Assembly: GCA_004794655.1 (NCBI GenBank)
Contig: SMMW01000025.1
Span: 1,300,001-1,364,000 of the forward strand
DNA: 64,000 bases
From: Marisa cornuarietis
Taxonomy: Eukaryota > Mollusca > Gastropoda > Architaenioglossa > Ampullariidae
Reading direction: 5' to 3'
Part shown: positions 36,885 to 51,576 of the stretch, one piece after another
How the letters are laid out: each line of letters begins with the position of its first letter
Position numbering within the stretch: position 1 is the stretch's first letter
Translations under genes and position numbers: made by a program
Notes under the pieces: model-generated
The model's database searches: none
Seen by the model: only the letters and a program-made list of their open reading frames with translations
Told to the model about the DNA's origin: nothing

Positions 36885-37574
36885 TTTAATATAATTATGT
36901 ACAATACAACAATGAAATGAATGGACGGAAACATCTTCTGCAAAAGCGTTCACTAGTACATCTCACCAACAACCATCCTAAAACCAGCACATACACCCCC
37001 ACACACACCAACAACCTACTTCCCCACTTCTCTACGTAAAACGATGAGAGATAACCACTAAAAAAAATTAAACTATTTTAAAGTGAACTAAATGACACCG
37101 CCGGAATCAAGGTTTTCCCTCGTTAATGCTCAGGATGTTCAACCCCTCTCCTAAATGGGATTCCCACAACTGTTCTCGTTCAACTTTCTTTTTCCTATCG
37201 ATCAGCAGAGATACAACTGGTGCTGTAGTTTGCTCCCTTCGAAACTTGGCTTTCAATAATGAGTACTCGATTATAGGGACGTTCTCTCTCCCATTTCGCC
37301 TTTCTCTTTCTCTACTCTCTCCTTCTCTCTAACAACTTTCTCTCCATGTTATCATTGTGCGAGTGCTCAACCAGACCAATCTTTTCACATTCACACCAAG
37401 GTGTTTAGCATAGATGGATGGCAATTTACTAACCCATCCAAAAAGAATGTACCGCCAAGTATACTTCAAGTCAGTCAAATTCGCCCGTCGCTACATTCAT
37501 TCACGATGTTGTTTTCAGCTCTCAGTCCCTTATATTTGTTACCCCTCTTTCTTCCCAAAACTGAGGCTGCTTAT

Positions 37575-37732
37575 TTATGCTTCAGAAGTCCCGGTGGTTG
37601 CCATGCCAACTCTTTCCGGCATGATCGGGTTCGTGATGTCAGATGGCTGGATATCATACCCGAGCTTCTTCAGGTCTTTCGTGACGACGTTAAAGGAGAT
37701 GGTGATGAACCCCTGCGAACGAACCCGAGTCA
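37575..37732 (-). CDS. B9D1: B9D1 terminal coding exon (exon 6)
   Basis: The acceptor has a strong pyrimidine tract ending ttcttctacag. The exon starts with TG, completing a Val codon with the last base of exon 5. It encodes [20 protein letters not shown] then KKLGYD, followed by a lineage-specific tail of about 25 residues ending GTSEA and a TAA stop at 37575-37577. The body is strongly conserved and the tail is not, as expected for B9D1 orthologues. Confidence 0.95.
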
Positions 37733-39287
37733 CTGTAGAAGAAAACAGAAAGAATAAACGCATCAAACATTACGCCCTTCTAGGGAAAACATCACACAGT
37801 ATCGTAGCTGACTCCCGTGTTAACACTTGAAAGAGCAAACTCTGGTTATTGAGGTAGCCAAAATAGAAGAATATTTTCCTTCAACCCCGCCGCAGCTTCT
37901 AGCCACACCGATCCATGGACATTGCACAACCGGGGTGATTTATTGCCTCTTCATATTTCATATTGCAACTCAAAGCAGACGCCGACACGCACGCTAAAGT
38001 AGGGACTGCGGGCGAGCAAATCAAATGCAGAGAGGAGGAAAAGATGGACAACACTGACAAAGTGTTCCACCACTGAAAACAGTTGTTTCTCTGATCCTCT
38101 CCCCTTGCACACCTCCATAAAGCTGTATTCACGACCACACTCTCAATATGTGAGTGAGGCAGTGAGGGGACTCGGACATTAACGTCTTCTATTACTGAGA
38201 TGTACTGACTAGAATTCTTTCTGTCGTTGGTAAGTGAATCTAGTTAGTAAATTAATCAATCTATAAAGTGTCTCAGAAGTGATCGTAACTGTCTAGATAA
38301 GATCACTGCTAGCCTCAAATCCTTAGTGTACCAACAACTACTACTAATAATAGATTTATATAGTGCAATACGCCATTTAACGGTACATTTAAGGACCTTT
38401 ATAAATACAATGTACGCCACCACCACCCAAATAAACACACACACACACAGACAAAATGCAATAGCACCCCTACCGACACAGAGCAAAAGATATCAGCAAA
38501 CAACTTACATAGACATATAAACAATCAGAAATAGAGAAAAACATACACGCGGAGCTCGCCACAAAACCTTTGCATCAAAAGCATCAACTATGAACCTTTG
38601 AGAGTATGAGCTGCAGATTATCAACACAGACATGCTATTTTCCACTCGAACCCACAGGCTCTTCTTGTCTTTCTTCAATTTAAAGCTCTAGTCCCATTAC
38701 AATGGAATGCAGGGATCATAGTCCCTAACAAAACCCAGTCTTTAATATTTTCTATGGCCAACATTCTGAACAAATTCAAAGGTCGGAAAGCAGTAATATT
38801 AGTCTATAAGAAAACACTGCAAACAAATTAGACACACCAACGTGGAATATGATGTGTGACATCCACAGAGAAAGAAAATGAGCAGGAAGGGAGAGAGAAG
38901 TTAAATTTGTGTGCACTGAAGCAATGCCTGAGAACTCGCAGATGAATAGCAAATTCCCGTCGACTTGCACCTGTTGCCAAAGCCACAGAACGCGATGAAC
39001 GACCGCCGACCTGGCTGTTCAGCAAGAGAAGAATAATGCGAAAAGCCTGTGGACTAGACGACAAAACGGATTTCTCCCCAACCCAACCCACCCCCACCCC
39101 TCCAACAGAGACGGAATTAACAAGAGACGAACGCGCAGAAGTTAGAATCCCGAAAAATGTTACCTGTTATTCGGATTTCTTGACTGAAAATTATTATTGT
39201 TTTTGCTGCTTTCTTGGTTCTGTTGTAAAATTTCAATGGCGAATGTTCCAATAAAGGCGTTTCTTTGTTGTTGTTTTTTTCTTCTTT

Positions 39288-39338
<51 letters not shown>

Positions 39339-42300
39339 TCAGATTTGACGGCAGACGTTCGCACAACTTACCCCCACCCCAATCCCACCCAGTCTCCCTC
39401 GGGTCAGCCATTCTCTGATACCCGCTGTTCATAAGTTCTGTCCAGTTTCAACTGCTGTCTTTGCAACTTTTCTCTTATCCCCTCCACCTTCCTTCTACCT
39501 CTCTCTGATGAATGGCTGTGCAAGCCCTGATGATATTGAATTTCGGCCACACCACTTAAGTTTGTGCCGCTTCTCTGTGGCCTGGTCTGCATAGATTCCA
39601 ATCTTGTGCTTAATTCGGTTTCGTGCTTCTTCGCGGCCAATGTGGCGTTGTAAGAGACAAGACAGATCGCCCTGTAGCATCACATCTCCATCGCTGAATA
39701 ATCTTTCTTGTAAATCTGCCTGTTAGGCTGCAAGACTCAAATGCGCGTAGGAAGCTGACGATGAGCATTAATTATCTACTCGATAGGCAAACAGCTGGAT
39801 ACAATAACTCGTAATGCTTGTGATATGACGACATTTCTCTGCTGCAATATACACTCTATACACACTGCATTTTCATCATAATAAAGGAAGGGTAGTAAAC
39901 AAACAAAAATTCTACAGAGAAAACGCGCTGCTCTCGGGGCTTAATCATACCCACTTCTTTCACCATTGATGTGTCATGATAAAGGTGTACCAAATATCAT
40001 GGACAGGCAGCGGAAAGAAAATAAAACTACAAACACTGGGAAAATATTTTTACCATTTTCTGTCCAATCATTCTACCCCAAATATGCCGGCTGCTCTTGA
40101 AATTAAAATTTAGCTAAGCATACCCAGTTAGTGCAGCTATGAGACTCGTCAGTACTAGTCCCTCTGTCTCGCTGTACACGAACGGTTGGTGCGTGCGCAG
40201 TTCCAGAACCAGGAGAGTAAAGCATACAAGCGTCATAATTCTTAATAAAAGTCTTTGTAAACACATCAATATTCTCAGCTCAGGATTAATCCCGTTTTCG
40301 ACAATATTGATGTGTTTACAAAGACTTTTGAAATCGCTGGAGACTGAAAGTAATTGCTACAACTAGCTCTTGCATTTCTCCGCAACAATTGCTGCCATCG
40401 AAATAAAAAAGATCATAAAAAATGAACGAAATACCGGTTTCTAACAAACGTAATACAAGTGCTAATATGAATGGAATGCACTTTAAAATAACTCGAGTAC
40501 TGATGCTAATATGTGCGTAAAACTTTTTCTAAACTTAACGTGATACAGGTGCTAAAACGAACGTAATGCACGGGCTAAAATGAAAGAAACACAAATGCTA
40601 AATAGAATGTAACAATAGTGCAAAAATTATGCAATGCAGCCGCTAAGACGTACTAAAAGAGTTATTGAAATGAACGGTAATACAATATGAATGAAATAAA
40701 ACTATCTACCTAAGAGGTGACACTTCCCTTCTACATGTTTACCTACCCCTGTCTCCTTCCATTCTTTCTCTCTTCCCCCCACCTCTCTCCATCATCCCCC
40801 ATCTACACGACAACTGGGGACAGGCTGCGCGGTCGTGTTAAACTGTTACTACTTCATTAGAAATGTAGCCGACTGCTAGGCCTGAGTTCCGACCTAACTC
40901 GACTGTCAAGCACCTCCAGACTCCACGATCAGTATATCAAGCCTTATCTACTTCACTTGCCACTGGTCAGGCCGACTGCTGTCTCTCCACACCACATCCC
41001 TCACCTCTCTCTACCGCCACTTCTCTGTATGCCCGTGCAGAGGTCGTTGAAAAGAGAGACAGAGAGAATGAGACCGAGTCTCTGCGACAGCAAACAAACC
41101 TCCGTAGAGGCTGCGAATGGCTCAAATGAACAAGCGGGACTCTCTCGTGTTTATTTCTGCTTCTCTTTTATCTTTCATCCCTGCTGCGTGGCTCGGACAT
41201 CGGGCCCTATCTCGCTGGCGTCCACAGTATATAATCTTTTGTTTCTCCCCAAAGAAATCAGGGTGATTACTCCCACAGCCTTGGGCGCGGCGCCTGGCGA
41301 GTAACGCGTCCAGCACGTAAACCCTATTGGCCAATTTGACCAACTCCAATATCCTTTGATGGGGACTGCTTAAGGACGACCTCTTCATTGCCCCAGTGGC
41401 TGGAGAAGGTGGGAGTATCGGGAGGAACAGATCGATCTAGCTGTCTACAGGCCTTCTGCTCATGAGTGTGCATGGCTAGTCCTGACAGTATTCTTCCCCC
41501 TCCACACACACACTCCTCCCTCTACACACCTTCTGTCTTTCCAGCACACAAGTCTTTCATCAACAGACGAAAAGTTGACTATGCCAGTCATCGAGTCTCC
41601 TTCCATCTCCTTGGCTTTCTCCTGCTTCAGTGCTTGAACCTCTCCAACCAAGCAGGCGGCGACGATCCGTTGTTCATCAAAGATGGTGAGTGACAAATCT
41701 CCTTCTGAGACACTTCGCCCACACCTCTTTCTCCTACTGACCATTATTAGCACTAAAATGACCTACCTAGCACCCGGGGTTAGTCGGATTCTTAAGGGAA
41801 ACATTTCTACCATTCCTTCTCCCCTCTTTACCCCCATCCACGAAACTATCAAGGGGCCGGACAGTCGTGAGCATAGTTACGAAAGCACAGGCAGGCTTTG
41901 GAGAAGGTTAGGGGTGGCGAAGTTATGCCATTCGAAGATTGATGCCTCGTGCATGCCCACAAAGTCTTTAAATGTCGAGACCTCTTCCCTCGACTCTCAC
42001 GCGCGCAGTCTTTTTCTCTCTACACACGCACCCACCACCAACAACTTGCTTTCTCTCTCTCTCTCTCTCTTAAAGACAGAGAGAGTAAGTGCAAGAGAGA
42101 GAGAGGAATAGAAAAATTGTTAAAGAATCTCATCACTGTCTTTGCCGACGAGGCATTTCAGGAAATCACGAAATAACCTAATCGCTTCGCTTTCAAAAAG
42201 AAATACCTTAAAAACTGATAAATACTATTCTTTTTTCTACTCACAATGAATTCAAGTTTTTATCTTTCAACAAGCGTAAAGGTCTGCCATGCGGAGTGGA

Positions 42301-43592
42301 GCTACATTTTTCATTAATTTTTATTTTTGTTTGTTTCCTTCGGAAAGCGAGAAATAAATGAAATGCGGGCATAAAACTTCCAAATAAGGTTGTTGTGAAT
42401 GCAAGTTTGATCCGGAGTCGCTCTCGTAGAATTTTTTAGCGTTTATCTCAATCCTTTCTTCAGAGAGACAATGAAGCGAGAAGAGACGGGGGAGAGAGCA
42501 GGATAAGCTGTGCTCAATGTCCATCTTCAGTCACCCTGAATCTTCATATGCCAAGAATACTGCGTACGTTCTCCAGGAACTATTTGTAAATAATACTCGT
42601 ATTGTTTTATGGGGATATGCAGGGTGGAAGGAAACCGGCTGAACTGGAAGGGGGTAGTATCTGCGTAATTAATCCCGGTTGTCTCTTCACAAAAAAAGGG
42701 GGGAATCGGGTGGTGGGGAACGGAAACGAATGTATGATGCAGAAATCACCTTTTAGACGGGCCGGCAATCTAGTGCTGTACTCCGCCTGGGTCTGAAGGT
42801 TTCACAGCTACGTGGCCACCGTCAGCAACCACCCCTCCCCTCGCCCCCAGCTCCACCCGCCTCCCCCATCGATCTTCCGCCCCCTGACAGGGCAAGGGAG
42901 GTGAAAGGCAGCGGATAATTTGAAACTGGCTGTCAAATATTTGTTTTTGCTGATTAGGCACGGTGCAATAATTAACCCTAGCCAGCTCTGATTTGAAAAG
43001 CGGGGCCGCACGGGCCACACGAAATGGCGGTATCGGAAGTGGCCAGAATGGAGGGTTAAGAAGCAAGTGAAAGCACGGCATGTCAAGCTGACAGGCTAGA
43101 GAAGGAGACAGAGAGCAGGGAGGGGAGGTGAGGGGAAGGAAGGAGGGATGACTATCCAGGCAGGGGACGGTGGTGGTCATAAAGTGGAGTGTAACGGGAT
43201 GGGGGTGCATTTTCCCTCTCTCCCGCGTAGAAGTTGGTTAAACGGGTATGCGGATAATGCAATGGATGTAGGCTTAGCGAAAAAATGGCACGTACGCACA
43301 CTCATATATACATATACACAAAGACCATTCAGAGCTTCTAAGGGCCCCGATAACTGGTCTCAATCACTTGACAGAGACGTCAGGCGTGTGCTGAAATGGC
43401 CCCGGGTGATGGGTGGAGGAAGCGTTAGATGAAAAAGGCGGAAGCAGAGGTGTAGCAAGACGACATCTCATACTAAGCAGCTGCCGGAAGGACGCCACAA
43501 GTCTCCTCCTTAAGTTATACCCAGAATGCCAAGCGCTTCCACTTGACTTCCCTCGCTTGGAAGACTGCGTAAGTCTAGAAATCGCTACCATT

Positions 43593-43627
<35 letters not shown>

Positions 43628-46600
43628 TATAGAGAAATAACACTATCTCTTATCACGCGAATGATGTGTGTCACATATCGTCGATAACGGACGTGACCTT
43701 TGACCGCACAGTCCAGCCGTTCTAAGGCGGCGAGCTGAAGATGATGCATTTTTAATATCAATGTCTGACAAGCTCGACTCCAACTTGTACTTCACCTAGA
43801 CAGACGGGGCCTGGGGAGAGGCCACAGCATTTCCCTGAACTTTCCGTGTACACTGCGAAATTATCTCAAGTCACTGCCACTTCCCAAAGAAAAAGGATTT
43901 CTAGAGATGTTTCGATGTCCCCAAAGTTTTTCCTTCACAGATATTGTAACACCCATTCTACTCCCTTATCAACAGAACTAATCATAATAAAAGTTTATTT
44001 GTACAGCACCATATCTCAGACTTACAAGCACGCTCATGGCGCTTTACAAATAATCCTAATAATCATTCTAATAATAATCATGAAAGGGGAAAAACTGAAG
44101 AAACCACCCAAGACAGCATGAAAGACAAAGAAATAAAGCTCGGAAGATGAAAAAAGCTTAGTGCTATTTGATTAAAAACGGATGAAACACAGTTCCCCAT
44201 TATCCAACGTCAATGAAAATAAAAGCATAAACTATGGAAAAGAAATCCTTTTAGACAAAAGAAAACGGATGACTAGAGCTATTATGTACAGCCTGGTTAC
44301 GCGTTTCACAGTCAGATTTAGAGGTTAAGTCTGCGATTATTTTTAGTATCATACAGTCATCTATATATTTTGCCATATTGTCACCATCTGGTGCAGATAT
44401 GAGATTGTTACTGTGTGATTGTTATTATATGATGCTATGGAAAAAATGTGCCCTGGGCTTATAGCCATTAATAAATAAATGAAATAAATGAAATCAATCG
44501 GGTGAGTCGTTATAAAGAGCAGATCGAGAATGCTTAGGTAAAACCCTTCCGCAGGTCAAACGAGCTTTAGACAGCTTTTGCTGCCTCCAGTCATCAAGCA
44601 GTTTTGAAATATTTTGCACAAGGTTTATCTCGCTGTCGACGTGTACAAACAAGAAACTGAACTGAGACGAAAATGGTGTCGTCGGAGAAAGGACTGTTAG
44701 TCCACGGATCAGCTGAAGCCGCAGAAGTGAAACAAAATGTAACGCTCACAAAACGCAGTGCTACACATTCACATAGATCACAACAGATGCAACGATGGAG
44801 TCCAATATCAAAATTATAAACCTGTCAAAATTCAAAGAAATCCAGAGAGCTAGTCCCCTCACCCAGTAGGACGAAGGGACATCGCTCTCCCAAACAAAAG
44901 AGAAAACAAGAATGACTGGATGTTTTACTATATTATCTGGACAAAACGCCTGAGAGATTCAATGAGTTTCAAAAACAGTCGATAGCAACTGCATCTCATG
45001 AAGATTCCCTCATCAGTTCTCGACGACAGTCCGTCCCCCAGGAGGCAGCGGCAAAATATGAACTCTTACCCCGCCGTTCTGACAAGTCCTTACATGTGAC
45101 TTATCGTCCGGCTACCATGAAGCATAGCCCCACGCACAAGTCAAAAACCCGAAATACAGTTTTTGTAAACTGCAAGCAACGTTCCTAGAGGCAGATCAGC
45201 CTCCCTGCAGACGACTGGCGCCACCCACTTGAGTGCATTGTTCTGGAGACTGCACTGTTCATGTGACTTAAACATCCTGGTGAGCCTAGTGTCAACTAGT
45301 TCAGGGACCTGCAATGTTCTAGTGACTTTAGTGTTCTGTGTCCTTGTAACTGATTAATATGCCACTCTACTGTCCTAATGACTTGCGTGTTCTGACGACT
45401 GTAGTGTTCTGTTATCTCTAGTGTTCTGGAGACAACGTACCATGTGCTAACCACATACCAATGACTACAAGCGGTTCGTAGTCATATGACCTCTTTTTTT
45501 TCTTTTCTTCTCGTTTTTTTTTTCCACGGCGACGGCGCATGCCGCACCTTAGCCCTCGATGATGAAGCTGAAAGTCTTGAAAGCGCGTCCTAATGCACGC
45601 GCACAAATCGGTACGAGGCGGTGAATAAAGACCGGTAAAAACCTAACCTCCGCTCTTTAACAATAATGCTATGGAGAAAAACAAGGGCAGACAAGCGTTA
45701 TCCTATCGGGGAAGCAATCCAGAAACTAGTCTTGCGTCACCACCTCAATCCTGCCTCTACCGTCTTTGCTGCTCTTTGCAGAGGACGTGTTTGATCTGCC
45801 GGGTCTTAAATGAAGAAATCGTCTCAGCATATCACAAAGCAGTGGCTCCCCGTTCTCATCACGGGGAAGAAGCGAGCTAGGGTAGAGGCAAAAATTTAAA
45901 AAAAAATGTTTAAGAATTGTTTTTCTTGGTCGGTTTAAACACCACTTTGATGACAATGACCGATGCCAAATTACCGTGTTCAAAGCACAGGTCGACTCAC
46001 TTGATTGATTAATTGGATTTAACGCCGTACGAGCAAACAGCGGCCATTTGAAGGCAGGGGAAAAGAAATGGCGATCTGTGATGGCAGAGACAGGTTACAC
46101 ACAGGTTGGGGACAGAAATGGTGATGTCTGAAGGAAAAAAATAGCACGTTCGAAGCGTGGAAACTTCAAGAAAACAAATTTTAAATCAGTTCCTCACCTT
46201 CACGACCTTCGCCTTGTGCCACGACTCGAGGGTCAACATACTCAGGTCGGCGACCCAGGAACCAGCTGGTCAGCTTCTGCAGCAGGGAAGACGATTCGGG
46301 GACAAACATGGGTATTCGCACTTTATGTCTGCAAAATATATGTATATATATAAACGGCGCGTCGTCAGCCCAAAATACTGAGATTAATGAGAAGACGACT
46401 AAGGATTGATTGGAAAAGAAGGAAAAGAACAAGAACAGCAACATCAAGAAGACAGCAGGTGCAGGAAAAAAAAGATGAGCAGAAAAGATGCAACGGTCCT
46501 TAATTTCCTGCATGTGCGTCACACGTTACCGAAGTTGAGCAGTACTGCGACACATTATATCTGTCTTTATACCCGATTTCTCCTCAATTTTTTCCCCCGC

Positions 46601-47393
46601 TAAATTTACGGACTACGTGAGGGTAATGTTAACCCCGTATCGGGATTTCAGATGTCTTTGGGGCGAACGAAGTCTGGCACAGCAGAGACGAAGATGCTGC
46701 TCTTTTGCGACTTCCTGCCTGAAACTGTGGCAGGAAAACTTTTGTAATCTCCCCGATTTCATTTTCTCAGCAAAGGTTAGTTTCGGGTCAAACGTGGAAT
46801 TAAGCTCAAAGTTGCTGACAGATTAACAGAACGTAGCACAGGCAATAGTTTGTCACAAAAATGATTTGGGAGGGGGGGGGGCTTAATTCTCAGGGGGAAA
46901 AAACTCAGGTGGACTGACAGAAATCTTTACTTTTCTCGATGCATCGATGAAGACCGCTACCGCAGCGAAAATTCAAGGCAACTGCTGACAAGGCCTTGCT
47001 CTGATAACAAACACACTTTCATGAGCGCAGGTAAGAATTCTGATGTTTGGCGTATCTCGCAAACGAGAAGTTAATTGCTCAGACTTTGTGAGTTAGCATC
47101 TTGTAACGACCTTAACCCAGTCCTGTGCAAATAATTGTGAACCCGAATTGCCCTTTAAGCATTAAATCTCGTGCCTTCTCGAGACTGCTTTGTTGATTTT
47201 CCACTTCATCTCGAACGGGTTCTTGTTCACGTGACTCCTGCTCTGAGCTGTTTCCTGAGAACGGCTGCCTGGCGTGCCAGACTTCTCATAGGTGCACCGG
47301 AGTCACTGTCGTATAGTTGCACAAGTTCCAAACAATGTGATGGATTTTATTATAACAATTACATATTAAACCTGTCTTCGGTTGCTATTCCCC

Positions 47394-47457
<64 letters not shown>

Positions 47458-50400
47458 TGAGAGAGAGAGAGATAGCTGTTTATATAGGTAGAGAGAGACA
47501 AGGGCGATCGTTGCTTTAAATTACCCGCCAGGGGCGGTAGTTATGAAGCGAGGATAAGTCTTTTCTCTTGGGCAAAATAGGGAAATCAAGGAAAAGCGTC
47601 CTGTTTCCGAAGTTATAAAGTACCTATTCCACCTCTTTAAAATTATGGTTCCATGAGTAAAACATCTGTGGGGTCTGGATGCCGCTTTATAATTTTAGAA
47701 ACAAGACGCTGGTCCTTGAGTTCCATATGCTGCCCCAGGGCAAAGACTTACCCTTGCTTCATAGCTACTACCACAGGAGTGTTGAGAAATCGTGCTAGCC
47801 CTACACGAGAAGTTATTTCCATCTCCAAACATCAGTCGCCAGACATGCTGTGGTTTTCATTTCCGCGACGTATTGTGGCAAAGAGATCTTCTTAACGGCC
47901 AGTTCAGAGGTCAGTGAGACTCCCTTACGCAGAGATCAGGAGTGAAGAAAAGTGTGTGTACTTATTTATATCGATACCTCAAGGGTAGTGCAATTGTGTG
48001 TGTGCGTGTGTGCGCACACACGACGGAAGCGCAAAAAGACATACAATGTTTCAAGTGATATATTATTTAAAAGATAAGTTTTATTTGCTTTCCAAGCCTG
48101 CTTTCATACCCCTCTTCAACAAGCTCAGGGCTTTCTCGTTCTGCGCCATCTGAAACCTCTGCTTTCTCCACAAAGAGATGGCACACTGCAGTCTCGAGAA
48201 CCTCAGTCAAGGAGATGGATGGACCAGTCGTACGAAGCAGTGTATCAGCCATGAAATGCTACTACATGAGACCAAATCTCTTAACAAATCACAAGTCAGC
48301 TGGCAAAACGAAAAGAGTCAGCACAAGTTTGTAGCACCGCTGGTTTGATATAAACCCTGTCGCTGACGCAGGGGCTAATCAAAGAAGCACAAACCTCCTA
48401 ATCAAGAGACATACAGGAAACCCTCGCAATCCACTTAAAAAGCCATTTCTTATCCCCTCCCATTAATGCTTTTCTAGTCCAGTCTCAAGATTTTGTCAAA
48501 AATCGGCGTGTTGTCTGCTAAATAAAAAAAACTTAAGTCTGTGCTGGACGGCGATTAGGAGGCAAACCAGCAAAAATGAGCGACGTTTGAAAGACGGCGT
48601 TAATTCTAGCAGAGGGGAAAAACAACGCTTTGCATGAAAGGATAATGTTTCAGGAAAGCAACCTCGACCAGAGGAAACTAGAAAACTGACATTTTGTCTG
48701 ACATTCAGGAGGAAAAACCCATTTTAGAACAAGGTACTACTCTCTAAAAGACAAGGCAACATGTACAAAATAAATATTTCAAAAGCAGATCCCCCAATTT
48801 CGAGAAACGTGACATTCTAGACACAAAAATGAACTTTTTGAATATACGGCTCTCGGGCAAACGCCTATCGAGACAAAAACGAGTTAGTTAAGGATGCAGG
48901 CTTTTCCACTTCCTCTTTTTCTGGTTGGGAAGGGAAGGGGGTACACTTTCTTTTTATGGCAATACAGGCCCGTGCTTGAGTTCATTCCAGAAACCCGCCC
49001 TACCCTCTAATATTCAACACTAAAATTTCTCAGCAAATACATTTTTTCTAAGTTAGAAAAACGTTTCCTGTACTCAGCAAAATTTGTGATGAAATCCTAA
49101 TTAACCCTCTGCATTGTCGGGTTGTAAAAACATTCTACGCCAGTTTTCCAATCCGTGCCAGCCTCCTGTTCTTTGTAAGCCCTAGTTTTCTTGCCTTCTT
49201 GTGACATTTCCCCGTTTTCTCTACCATTCTCAGAAGTCATTAGTTCCTGTCAAAGGCGTCTTTGGGCAATATTCGTGTTGAAACAAATACCACTTAGCAG
49301 ACGTACCACCCATTATACGCTTTCCCACACTGTTCCGGTAGCCGACCGCCACATGGTCTGCGAAGAGGCGCAATAACAGCAGTCAGCAAGAACTGTTGAT
49401 AAAGAAGCCAGCGACTGTTAAGCTATGATCAGTTCCCATCCAGCCCCCACATACAGACAGACCGAAGGACACACATTCAGACAGCCACACAAATAAACGA
49501 AGACAGATTCACACACACACGCGTGATATTTCGTGCAACAGAGCCATCAAGATTTCCCCAGTAGAGGTCGTGCCTGTCGACGTCTGACCTGAACACATAT
49601 TGGTCTGTGGTTCAAAATAAAAAAAGAGCTTACCAGACAGCAGTCATATTTTTTTCAAATGGACTTGACTCGTTGAAATATACGAATTACCAGAACTTAC
49701 GGAATTCAACCCTACAAACATGAACATACATGCGCAAAGAAAAAGAAAAACCATGACGTCGTTAAAGTATATGCAAAAGCTTAGGCTGTCAAGGCAACAG
49801 CCAACATCAAAGACAAGAGGCATATAAGAGGTAGTCAATTCATCACCGTGTTACTGTATATCTTTTAGTGAACAGATGAAAGGGTTGGTGTTTGACGGCT
49901 TGCATCGTGAGTAGAGGAGGAAGACGACAAAAATCAATGTCTCACTCCTATCCCATACAAGATGCAAGTAAGCAGAGTAAAAAAAAAAAGACAAACAAAG
50001 GCAGAAATACAGACATAAAGAAGCGCTGTTTCAAGAGAAAAACTCTGAATATACGAAAACAAACAAAAGAATGACAGTGACAAGAAAAGTCTAGTGCAAA
50101 CGTGTCAATAAGAGTGTCTGAAGGTGAGAGAGACGGTGCAAGGGCCGCGTGTCTACGAAGGTGCAGTTGACATTTGGCAGGCTTTGTCGTCGCATGCTTC
50201 ACTGGTGATACCTGTGAACATCCCCCCGCAAAGGTGCTTACGCCGCGCGCCATGAAAATGAGCTAAGCGGGCTTTTGCATGCTGCCAGCCGGTTACCAAG
50301 CAACCACAGAGGACCGGCGCCTAGCAGCAAGGGAACTAAGGCCACTGGACTTAGCGACAAGCGTCGGGGCACTGGGTGTGCGTTCGCTGGTGTGGCCACT

Positions 50401-51545
50401 CAGGAGGAAGAGAGGCGGCTTAGGACAGAGAATGCCGCCCACACACACACACACATATGAACTTGCACATGCAGCGACTGGCACGCTATTGGTATTGGAG
50501 AACCAACTACCAGCGCAGGGCGAGTCCTTTCAGGATACTATTGTGACGTGACTCTGACATCTCTCCTGCGCATGCCCAAGGTGCAGACACGTGACCTCGA
50601 TCTTCCCGACGGTAAGCTGGGCAACCCAACCGGTCGGAAAATTTCCTGGATGCCGTGGCATGTCTACCACGCTCTCCCATCTAACTGCACGAATGACCTC
50701 CCTTTAAGTCCGTTCTTAAGTCCGCCGTAATAAAGTAGAAACGCTGGGAATTGATCTGTTGCTCCTGTTGGTGGGAAGAAAGGTCGCAAAGAAAACGTCT
50801 TGGAATGCCTGCTTTAACATCTCACGGCCCTTCCCCGCTCTTTCATCCTCCCATGGTCCTGCATACGAGCTTGCAAACATTGTCATGGCTTCGGTCGGAT
50901 CGAGCAGAAAAATATGAGTGAAACCTCTGCATACAGCGACCTGCAAAACCTACAGGTAATCGTCGTTTAATTTCTCTGATATTGTGCGCTTCTGCTCTAA
51001 AGCAAAGGTAATCGAGAAATGTGGCTCAGAATGATAGCTCTTGAGCTGTATCTTCCAGCATATGGTGGCCAACATGAAGAGAATGTTGCCTCTTTCAAAA
51101 AAGGCCGGCATTTAGTCCGCAGCTATGGCAGCACGAGGAAGAGAAGAGCAAGAAAAACTCGAAGGAAAAGAAGAGGAAATAGACACCGTGACCGCAGACT
51201 TTACCATTCACGATTTTTAGTGCCCATTTCTTCATTGAAGCCAAAACACTCGACCTGAGATTAATATCAGTCGCATCTTTTTACCGCGCAACCACTCATT
51301 CTAGTCGTAAAAAGTAAGAATACCAGCACTGGATGAGGCTGCCTGGCACAAGAGATACAATAGGCTCTAAAACCTCTAGAAAAAGCCGTCCTCACTGCCA
51401 CACAAGCTGAAAATTTCCAGTGACTCGACAAAAACTAACAAATAAAGCCTCATCTGAATTCAAAGTGTGTTCCAGCTCGTCTCCACCCTCCTACCCCACA
51501 TCCCGTAAATATTTCAGCCTTACAAGGTAAAGGGTGACGATGTGC

Positions 51546-51576
<31 letters not shown>

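Larger units (their letters stand above)
37733..46197 (-). other. B9D1 intron 5
   Basis: This 8.5-kb intron carries a LINE relic with an (ATC)n tract (39289-39690), a perfect 27-bp inverted repeat (40247-40329), a 23-bp minisatellite (40446-40695), LINE 3'-end footprints near 38331, 43985 and 44440, and a degenerate repeat of about 17 bp (45236-45440). A stretch near 45998-46130 resembles a dispersed mollusc repeat. Confidence 0.85.

Noticed and set aside
48067..48252. Minus-strand 61-codon frame of protein-like composition in B9D1 intron 4
   Set aside because: There is no convincing acceptor or donor, no known domain, and B9D1 is already complete across this interval.
50716..50946. Minus-strand frame preceded by ttttgcag, possible exon
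   Set aside because: The pyrimidine tract is weak and the sequence is unrecognised. Inserting it would disrupt the phase-consistent exon 4 to exon 5 junction.
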